Assembly (NCBI GenBank): GCA_025963815.1
Contig: JAOQAA010000650.1
Coordinates: 1-6,081, forward strand
Source: Capsulimonas sp.
GTDB lineage: Bacteria; Armatimonadota; Armatimonadia; Armatimonadales; Capsulimonadaceae
Length of the DNA: 6,081 nucleotides
Reading direction: 5' to 3'
Positions within the stretch are counted from its first letter, which is position 1, and the number at the start of each line of letters is the position of its first letter. This document shows, in pieces, positions 1 to 4,802 of this stretch. Under the pieces are notes generated by a model, which worked only from the letters and a program-made list of their open reading frames with translations, had not been told where the DNA came from and did not search any database. The position numbers were made by a program, and so were the translations under genes.

Positions 1-10
1 ATTAGAGGCA

Positions 11-83
11 AGGCGAGTTTTGTCGTGGCCGGAGAAGAATTTTAGTCCGAGCTGGACTTTGCCACAACACGGAACACTCGCCT
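11..83. repeat. Large imperfect inverted repeat at left edge
   Basis: AGGCGAGT (11-18) is exactly complementary to ACTCGCCT (76-83). Further in, TGTCGTGGC (21-29) pairs with GCCACAACA (61-69) at 8 of 9 positions. At the centre AGTCC (44-48) pairs with GGACT (54-58). The arms nest in the right order, so a single long hairpin with asymmetric internal loops can form. There is no T-run after it, so it is not a typical intrinsic terminator. It could be the end structure of an upstream transcript or part of an intergenic mobile repeat. Confidence 0.5.
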
Positions 84-101
84 GGAACTTAATTACCAGC
101 A

Positions 102-140
102 CCACTTTTCCCGCCCGAAGGGCCTTGCTGGGAAAAGGGG
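102..140. repeat. REP-like GC hairpin (degenerate intergenic repeat)
   Basis: CTTTTCCC (105-112) is the exact reverse complement of GGGAAAAG (130-137), and CC (102-103) can extend the stem against GG (139-140). Inside it, GCCC (113-116) and GGGC (120-123) form a small tight hairpin with a GAA loop. The layout, a pyrimidine-rich arm followed by a GCCC-GAA-GGGC tip and a purine-rich arm, resembles the dispersed intergenic hairpins common in large GC-rich genomes. Whether it is repeated in this genome cannot be seen from one window. Confidence 0.45.
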
Positions 141-142
141 AA

Positions 143-160
143 ATCAAGCTTTAGCTTGAT
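143..160. repeat. Perfect palindrome ATCAAGCT-TT-AGCTTGAT
   Basis: Eight bases on each side are exactly complementary around a 2-base centre; as RNA this would be a 7-bp stem with a TTTA tetraloop. It lies 76 bp before the first start codon. Its perfect symmetry and short centre suit either a binding site for a dimeric regulator or a short structural repeat. No regulator gene is present to tie it to. Confidence 0.45.
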
Positions 161-161
161 G

Positions 162-195
162 GGGGAATAGGTCCCGAAGCGCCGGGGAATAGGTC
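162..195. repeat. 12-bp direct repeat, 22-bp period
   Basis: GGGGAATAGGTC occurs at 162-173 and again at 184-195, an exact repeat whose copies start 22 bp apart, close to two helical turns. A looser relative, GGGGAAAT, begins at 137. The spacing puts both copies on the same face of the helix, as for cooperative binding of a regulator, but the copies could equally be remnants of a tandem duplication or part of an intergenic repeat element. Confidence 0.5.
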
Positions 196-201
196 GCGCA
201 G

Positions 202-228
202 GAATTTCGGTCTCCTCTCGCGAAATTC
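202..228. promoter_or_regulatory. Hairpin just before first start codon, no Shine-Dalgarno
   Basis: GAATTTCG (202-209) is exactly complementary to CGAAATTC (221-228), with an 11-base pyrimidine-rich loop containing CTCCTC. The 3' foot of the stem ends 7 bases before the ATG at 236. No purine-rich ribosome binding site exists in the usual 5-12 base range; the nearest AGGA (200-203) overlaps the left foot of the stem and is too far away. Folding could bring the AGGA closer to the start codon, or the gene may simply be translated without a Shine-Dalgarno. Confidence 0.4.
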
Positions 229-235
229 GACAGAC

Positions 236-2674
236 ATGCCCACCAAACGCAAACTGCGCATTACCCCGCAAGCCCTGCTCGATCTGAAAGTCCCCAGCGA
301 TCTTCGTATCTCCCCCAGCGGCGCGCGCGTTGCCTATACCGTCGAGGAGACGGATTGGGACAAGAACGACACAGCGCAGCATCTCTATGTGATCGACGCC
401 GAACAGAATAAAGACCCACGTCAGCTGACGCGCGGCAAGTCGCAGGAGTTCGGGCTGGAGTGGTCGCCCAGCGGCGATTGGCTCGCCTTTCTGCGCCTGC
501 CCCCGGCCGACGAAGAAGAGGATGACGATGAAGAAGGGGAGGGCAAGGCGCAGGTCTGGCTGCTGCCGATGGACGGACTCGGCGGAGAGGCCGAGAAGCT
601 GACCGAGGCGCCGCAGGGGATTCTGGCGTACGAGTGGCTCCCGGATTCGTCTGGGATCGTCTATCTGGCCCGTGAGCCGCGTCCAAAGCCGCTCCAGCAG
701 GTCTACGAAGATCGGGCCGAGGACGAAAATGACGCCGTGGTGGACCGCGAGGAAAAATTCCGACGGCAGATTTGGCGCATCGATTTGGAGAAGCGCAAGT
801 CGGTCCTCATCCATCGGGGCGATCTGGGCATTTTGGAGATCGCCGTTTCGCCTGACGCTCAGCGGATCGCTTTCCTCACCAACTACACCGGCGAGCTGAA
901 CGACTACCATCAGGCGGATATCTGGGTGCGGGAGCTGTCGAACGGACGTATCCGGCCGATCGTGCAGGGAGCCGGCGGCAAGTATCAATTGCACTGGTCT
1001 CCAGACGGCGAAAGCCTTTTCTATATTCAGCCGCAGGAACCCGAGTATTCTTATTCTCAGAGCAACCTCTACTCCGTTTCGATCCAAGGCGGCGATCCGG
1101 TCAATATCACGGTGGGATTCGATCATGACCTGGTCGGCTGGCGCGGCTATTGGTGGGACCAGGAAGGCCGCCTTTATCTGAGCGCCGCCGTCGGCGTATC
1201 GACCGCCGTGTTTATTCAGGAAGACGGCGCATTCTTTCCCCTGATCCAGAACGACGAGCATATTCACGAGTTCACCGTCTCCCCGAATGGGTCCGTGGCT
1301 TATGTCGCGAGCGGCAATCAGGACGCGCCCGAGCTCTACTGGCTGGCGCATGACGCCGAGGAAACGGTCGTTCTGACCGAGCTGAACAACGACTGGATGG
1401 ACCAGTACGCGCTCTGCTCGGTCGATATTGTGAGCTGGAAGTCGCCGGATGGAACGCCGGTGGAGGGCCTGATCACTTACCCGAACGGCTACGATCCCGA
1501 GCTGACCTATCCGCTCATTTTGAGTATCCATGGCGGACCGCATGGGCGCGCCGTGCAGTCGCTCCTGCCGGGTTCGGCGGCGCAGGTGTACGCGTCCGAC
1601 GGCTTTGTCGTGCTGTCCCCCAATTACCGGGGCAGTGAAGGATATGGCAACGCATTCAGCACCGCCAACCGGGGTGATCTGGGCGGCGGTGACTACTGGG
1701 ACTGCATTTCGGGCGTAGACTGGGCGGTTGCCGAGGGGATCGCCGATCCGGAGCGCCTGGGCATTATCGGCAGTTCGTACGGCGGTTATTTGACCAACTG
1801 GGCGATTACGCAGACGGATCGTTTTAAAGCGGCTGTCTCTGCGTTCGGTATCTTTTCGTTCGTTACCGACTTCTCCAACTCGGAAGCGCCGCGCTGGGAG
1901 ATGGAGTATCTGAACGGCCCATACTGGGAGCAGCCGGAGCTTTACGCCTCCCGCTCCCCCGCAACCCACGCGCAGGCGATCCAAACACCGATCTTGATCC
2001 TGCACGGCGACTCCGACAGCAACACCTTCATTGCGAACTCGCAGGAGATGTATACGGCGCTGCGCCTGCAAAACAAGGTCGTGCAGTATGTGCGCTATCC
2101 GCGCGAAGGACATGGCTTCGCCGAGCCGAAGCACCGCGTGGATGAAATACGCCGATGCCGCGCGTGGTTCGACAAGTATGTCATGGGCGCGGGCCAGACG
2201 ATGACGTATCGCCTGGGCGACAAGATCGTGCAGGATGGCTGGGAGCTAACGGTCGTCGAAGCGGAGGTGGCGTCCTACGTCGGCCATCCGGCGGCGACGG
2301 GCCGATTTATCGAAGTAGCGTTCGTGCTGCGGGAAGTGGCGGAGACGCGCGCGGAGCTGACGCTGGGGCCAGCCGATGTCGCTCTGACGCGCGGCTTGTC
2401 GTCCTCAGGGCGCAGCGGCCGCCCCGTGGGCCTGCCGCTGACGGTGCTCGGCCAGAAGGTCCTCGCCGAGGGCGCTCGCTGGCGCTTCACCTTCACGACC
2501 GAAAAAGAGGAGCGCGGCGTGACCGCGCCGATCGCCGTGACCTTCCGGATCTCCGCCGCCGGCGGGGCGTACGCCCTCGCCGTGAAGGACTTCCCGCCGA
2601 TCACGTTCGATATTCCCGAGGAAGACAAAGACGACGATGCGCCCAGTGCGGCACGGGAAGGAAAACAGTCATGA
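236..2674 (+). CDS. S9 family serine peptidase (prolyl oligopeptidase/acylaminoacyl-peptidase type) with extra C-terminal domain
   Basis: This 812-residue protein should cleave short peptides or acylated N-termini from oligopeptides in the cytoplasm; no signal peptide is seen. Residues about 20-380 form a beta-propeller with repeated WSP-[SD]-G / SPxG PD40-like motifs (WSPSGDW, WSPDGES, VSPNGSV). The alpha/beta-hydrolase domain covers about 395-650: HGGP at 432-435, NYRGSEGYG, nucleophile Ser514 in GSSYGGY, Asp594 in HGDSDSN and His626 in GHGF, so the triad is complete. Residues 92-102 are a nearly all-acidic propeller loop. The hydrolase fold normally ends around WFDKYV (644-649); here about 160 more residues follow, predicted beta-rich and ending in an acidic tail. 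ATG 236 is the only usable start, since no start codon lies between it and the in-frame stop at 152. The stop overlaps the next gene by ATGA. Family call is firm; exact substrate is unknown. Confidence 0.93.
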   Translation: MPTKRKLRITPQALLDLKVPSDLRISPSGARVAYTVEETDWDKNDTAQHLYVIDAEQNKDPRQLTRGKSQEFGLEWSPSGDWLAFLRLPPADEEEDDDEEGEGKAQVWLLPMDGLGGEAEKLTEAPQGILAYEWLPDSSGIVYLAREPRPKPLQQVYEDRAEDENDAVVDREEKFRRQIWRIDLEKRKSVLIHRGDLGILEIAVSPDAQRIAFLTNYTGELNDYHQADIWVRELSNGRIRPIVQGAGGKYQLHWSPDGESLFYIQPQEPEYSYSQSNLYSVSIQGGDPVNITVGFDHDLVGWRGYWWDQEGRLYLSAAVGVSTAVFIQEDGAFFPLIQNDEHIHEFTVSPNGSVAYVASGNQDAPELYWLAHDAEETVVLTELNNDWMDQYALCSVDIVSWKSPDGTPVEGLITYPNGYDPELTYPLILSIHGGPHGRAVQSLLPGSAAQVYASDGFVVLSPNYRGSEGYGNAFSTANRGDLGGGDYWDCISGVDWAVAEGIADPERLGIIGSSYGGYLTNWAITQTDRFKAAVSAFGIFSFVTDFSNSEAPRWEMEYLNGPYWEQPELYASRSPATHAQAIQTPILILHGDSDSNTFIANSQEMYTALRLQNKVVQYVRYPREGHGFAEPKHRVDEIRRCRAWFDKYVMGAGQTMTYRLGDKIVQDGWELTVVEAEVASYVGHPAATGRFIEVAFVLREVAETRAELTLGPADVALTRGLSSSGRSGRPVGLPLTVLGQKVLAEGARWRFTFTTEKEERGVTAPIAVTFRISAAGGAYALAVKDFPPITFDIPEEDKDDDAPSAAREGKQS
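2658..2662 (+). promoter_or_regulatory. Ribosome binding site AAGGA deciding the start of the second gene
   Basis: AAGGA sits 8 bases before the ATG at 2671, inside the last codons of the preceding peptidase gene. This, with the signal peptide starting at that ATG, decides the start against the much longer upstream extension of the same reading frame, which overlaps the peptidase gene. Confidence 0.7.
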
Positions 2675-3780
2675 TCCGCAGATGGATGCGGGGCGGGGGA
2701 GCGCTCCTCTGCGCGGTGCTGGCCGTCCTCGGCGTCGCCACGAGCGCGGACGCCAAGTCGAAGCCGCTGCCGGAACCGAAGATACAGATCACCGTGGACG
2801 ACACCGCCGTCCGTCAGCTGATTGCCCTCGCTGCCGCGCACGACACCACGGACGCGAGCCTTGAGACGTGGCTCGATCTTCCTGCGAACGTCTATCTGCT
2901 CAAGGTGGGTGAGGGTGAGGAGAACCTGACCCGCGCCCAGCTCAAGGCGAACGCGATTGAGGCCATTAACGGCGTCGCTACGCCAAAAACGCAGCCCTCC
3001 GACGACATGGGCGCCATGCGCTTTACGGCAAACGTGTATACCCAAATGCTGGATGTGCTGCACGCGTCGCTGCCCCAGCGGGTCCAGCGCATTGCCGACC
3101 GCGACAAGCAATTTTCGCCCCTCGGGACTGATGTCAGCGAGACCGTCTACCTCCATCTCGGCGGCGACTGGGACGCCATCAACTCTGGCGGCGCCATCTA
3201 TGTCAATATTCGCTACTGGATCGAACAGGAGCAGCCGAGCTGGAACGGCTTCAATATGATCGTCGCGCACGAGACCATGCACACGGTTCAGAACCAGGCG
3301 TTCGGCAACCCCGAAGTCCAGACCGACGGCCCCGGAGCCTTCCTGACCGCCCTCTCCAAAACTCAGCGCGAAGGCACGGCCCGATACGTCGAATACGATA
3401 CCGACCCAGAACCTTATGCCCAGGGGAGCTACGGCTTCTTCTCCCGCGCCGTCACCAGCGAAACCCTGCGCGCGTACCCAACCGACATCCACCTGCTCCA
3501 GTCCCTCTACGACGCCTGCTTCCCCACCTTCGACCACGACAAGTTTGTGCAAAGCTACACCAGCGGCGTGAGCGGCGGCGGCCCTTTCTACGACGTCGGC
3601 CACGGCGTCGCGAAGGCGATCGACGAAAAGCTCGGCCGCAAAGTCTTGATCGAGACGATCGCCGGCGGCCCCAAGGCGTTCTTCACGAAGTACATTGGAT
3701 TGTGCGAAAAAGACAAAGCGCTGCCGAGGCTGCCCGGCGACGTGGCGCGGCAGGTGAAGGCGATGCCGGAGAAGCTCTAG
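2671..3780 (+). CDS. Exported putative zinc metallopeptidase (HETMH motif)
   Basis: The 369-residue product begins with a signal peptide: basic start (MIRRWMR), hydrophobic core at about 10-24 and a likely cut after Ala28 (SADA|KS). It should act outside the cytoplasmic membrane. Residues 200-204 are HETMH in the context IVAHETMHTVQ, the HExxH zinc site of gluzincin-type peptidases, with His200 and His204 as ligands and Glu201 as the catalytic base. Glu234 in REGTARY, 30 residues on, is a plausible third ligand. GGAIYVNIRYW just before the motif looks like the usual edge strand. The layout resembles putative zinc-peptidase families of the DUF5700 kind, but I cannot assign a family. The gene overlaps the S9 peptidase gene by 4 bases, which suggests translational coupling and shared expression. 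No lipobox is seen. Substrate unknown; a non-catalytic role is possible. Confidence 0.78.
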   Translation: MIRRWMRGGGALLCAVLAVLGVATSADAKSKPLPEPKIQITVDDTAVRQLIALAAAHDTTDASLETWLDLPANVYLLKVGEGEENLTRAQLKANAIEAINGVATPKTQPSDDMGAMRFTANVYTQMLDVLHASLPQRVQRIADRDKQFSPLGTDVSETVYLHLGGDWDAINSGGAIYVNIRYWIEQEQPSWNGFNMIVAHETMHTVQNQAFGNPEVQTDGPGAFLTALSKTQREGTARYVEYDTDPEPYAQGSYGFFSRAVTSETLRAYPTDIHLLQSLYDACFPTFDHDKFVQSYTSGVSGGGPFYDVGHGVAKAIDEKLGRKVLIETIAGGPKAFFTKYIGLCEKDKALPRLPGDVARQVKAMPEKL

Positions 3781-3793
3781 ACTTCTGACATTT

Positions 3794-3822
3794 TTGCCGA
3801 CTCTCAGGATGTGTGGTATAAT
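3794..3822 (+). promoter_or_regulatory. Sigma-70-type promoter with extended -10
   Basis: TTGCCG (3794-3799, four of six consensus bases) is followed by exactly 17 bp and a perfect TATAAT (3817-3822). TG at 3814-3815 one base before the hexamer makes it an extended -10. Transcription would start near 3829, leaving a leader of about 49 bases before the TTG start of the phosphatase gene. It is the clearest promoter in the window and marks the phosphatase gene as a separate transcription unit from the two peptidase genes. Confidence 0.75.
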
Positions 3823-3848
3823 AAATAAGCGCGAAATTGTACTTATTT
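3823..3848. promoter_or_regulatory. Operator-like inverted repeat over the transcription start
   Basis: AAATAAG (3823-3829) is exactly complementary to CTTATTT (3842-3848) with a 12-base centre. The left arm directly follows the -10 box and covers the expected transcription start. A dimeric repressor bound here would block the promoter; alternatively the transcript would carry only part of the left arm and no stable hairpin would form. No regulator gene is visible nearby. Confidence 0.4.
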
Positions 3849-3877
3849 GCTTCGCCATCTATTGAAAGCCGTCACTA

Positions 3878-4666
3878 TTGCAAGACCCCATATTAGCCTT
3901 CGATGCCGAGGACTCCATCCCCGAATTGTTCCCTTTGCGGCAATTCGAATCCGCCGTCACGCCCGAATTTACCGCCGCCCATGCGGACGCGCCCGCGACA
4001 CTTCCGTCCGGCGGTGACTTCCACAACGTATTTCCCATCCATGACGGATCGGGCGATGTGGCGGTGATTTTGGGCGATGTGGCGGGGCATGGCGAAGAAC
4101 AAACAGCGCAGGCCGACCACATGTGTGAGCTCCTCTCGGATTGCCTCGCCATTGGGATGTCGCCTGCGGATACGCTAACGGCGGTCAACGCCATGGTGGA
4201 GCCGGACCCGAACTTTCCCGTGTTTGGAACGGTGTTCGCCGGAACGATCGAAGCCAATACCGGAAAGCTCACCTACGCCAGCGGCGGCCACGAACCGGCC
4301 TTGATCGCCGAGCCTGTGACCGCCGCGCCGCCTGTGGTGGCGGAACTGGAGGGGACGGGGCCACCCGTCGGCGCTTTCCCGCCTAGTATCGCCAGCTTCG
4401 ATCAGCATGAAGCGCATCTGGCCTCCGGCTCGACCCTGCTCGTGTATTCCGACGGCGTTTCCGAAGTCCGCACCGCCGACAAGCACCGAGACTGGTTCGG
4501 CCTTGATCGCCTCAAAACCATCCTTGCCGAACTCGCCGCGCTTCCCCCTCGCCGCCTTGTCTCCGAACTGATGCAGCGCGTCACGCAGTTCTGCCGAGGC
4601 CGCTTCCACGACGACGTCTCCATCCTCGCCGTCCGTCGCCAAACAAGTGGTCGCCGGCGGAAATAA
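3878..4666 (+). CDS. PP2C-type serine/threonine phosphatase, SpoIIE/RsbU class
   Basis: The 262-residue product is a metal-dependent phosphatase of the kind that dephosphorylates anti-sigma-factor antagonists in partner-switching pathways. Motifs in order: SGGDFHNVF with Asp47, GDVAGHG with Asp67 (residues 66-72), FAGTIEANTGKLTYASGGHEPALI, GPPVGAFP, YSDGVSE with Asp192, and FHDDVS with Asp245/Asp246. All metal-site aspartates are present; the usual FYD after GGD reads FHN here. The catalytic domain starts within the first 30-40 residues, so there is no PAS, GAF, receiver or membrane sensor domain, and activity may be controlled by expression or a partner. TTG at 3878 is the only possible start: an in-frame stop sits at 3863-3865 and the next ATG is past the metal-binding motifs. 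Only a weak GAAAG (3864-3868) precedes it. No anti-sigma kinase or antagonist gene is in the window. The C-terminus is basic (GRRRK). Confidence 0.9.
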   Translation: MQDPILAFDAEDSIPELFPLRQFESAVTPEFTAAHADAPATLPSGGDFHNVFPIHDGSGDVAVILGDVAGHGEEQTAQADHMCELLSDCLAIGMSPADTLTAVNAMVEPDPNFPVFGTVFAGTIEANTGKLTYASGGHEPALIAEPVTAAPPVVAELEGTGPPVGAFPPSIASFDQHEAHLASGSTLLVYSDGVSEVRTADKHRDWFGLDRLKTILAELAALPPRRLVSELMQRVTQFCRGRFHDDVSILAVRRQTSGRRRK

Positions 4667-4749
4667 TCTTTTCCTATTTGCGAAGCTCTGGGATTGCGCG
4701 GCGAAAAAGAATCGTGTCGGGCGCAACTTTTCGATGTGGTGTGAGTCTC

Positions 4750-4786
4750 ATGAAACGGGCGCCAATGGCTCCTCGCGCCCTTTCAT
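4750..4786. promoter_or_regulatory. Hairpin directly upstream of the fourth gene's ribosome binding site
   Basis: ATGAAA-C-GGGCGC (4750-4762) pairs with GCGCCCTTTCAT (4775-4786) over 12 bp with one bulged C and a 12-base loop. The GC part is followed by only TTT before the stem continues, so it is at best a weak intrinsic terminator for the phosphatase transcript. The AGGA (4787-4790) that serves the ATG at 4803 begins immediately after the stem, so the structure could instead influence ribosome access in the leader of the downstream gene. Confidence 0.5.
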
Positions 4787-4802
4787 AGGATGAACAATAC
4801 TC

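Larger units (their letters stand above)
1..235. other. Non-coding leader region packed with repeats
   Basis: No gene is supported here. On the + strand one frame ends in a stop at 43-45 and another at 152-154, so the last codons of an upstream gene could be present, but the translated tails show no recognisable motif. No ATG on the - strand would give a convincing divergent gene. I found no good sigma-70 promoter: TTGCCA at 59-64 is a fair -35 hexamer, but no -10 lies at 16-18 bp from it. What the stretch does hold is five separate repeat structures, listed individually below. They take up most of positions 11-228. The promoter of the first gene probably lies here or further left. Confidence 0.6.

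Noticed and set aside
1..45. Possible last 14 codons of an upstream gene ending at the TAG at 43-45
   Set aside because: Too short to show a motif; other frames are equally open, and the large inverted repeat overlaps it.
89..2134. Very long open frame on the - strand (681 codons)
   Set aside because: It lies opposite the S9 peptidase gene, whose catalytic motifs are unmistakable. The antisense translation has no recognisable domain and the openness follows from GC-rich codon use on the + strand.
2155..2670. Upstream extension of the zinc-peptidase reading frame overlapping the S9 gene
   Set aside because: The extension is low-complexity Arg/Gly-rich shadow sequence; the ATG at 2671 has a ribosome binding site and begins a signal peptide.
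3771..3795. Terminator after the zinc-peptidase gene (GAAG/CTTC around TCTAGA, then TTTTT)
   Set aside because: The stem is only 4 bp, overlaps the stop codon and is separated from the T-run by several bases; too weak to call.
2275..3858. Long open frame on the - strand (527 codons)
   Set aside because: Opposite the peptidase tail and the zinc-peptidase gene; no motif in its translation and it runs through the promoter region at 3794-3822.
3809..3865. 18-codon leader peptide starting at ATG 3809
   Set aside because: Its start codon lies upstream of the -10 box, so it would not be in the transcript made from that promoter.
4735..4746. Promoter for the fourth gene (TGTGGTGTGAG resembling the TGTGGTATAAT box)
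   Set aside because: Only three of six -10 bases match and no -35 hexamer lies at a proper distance.
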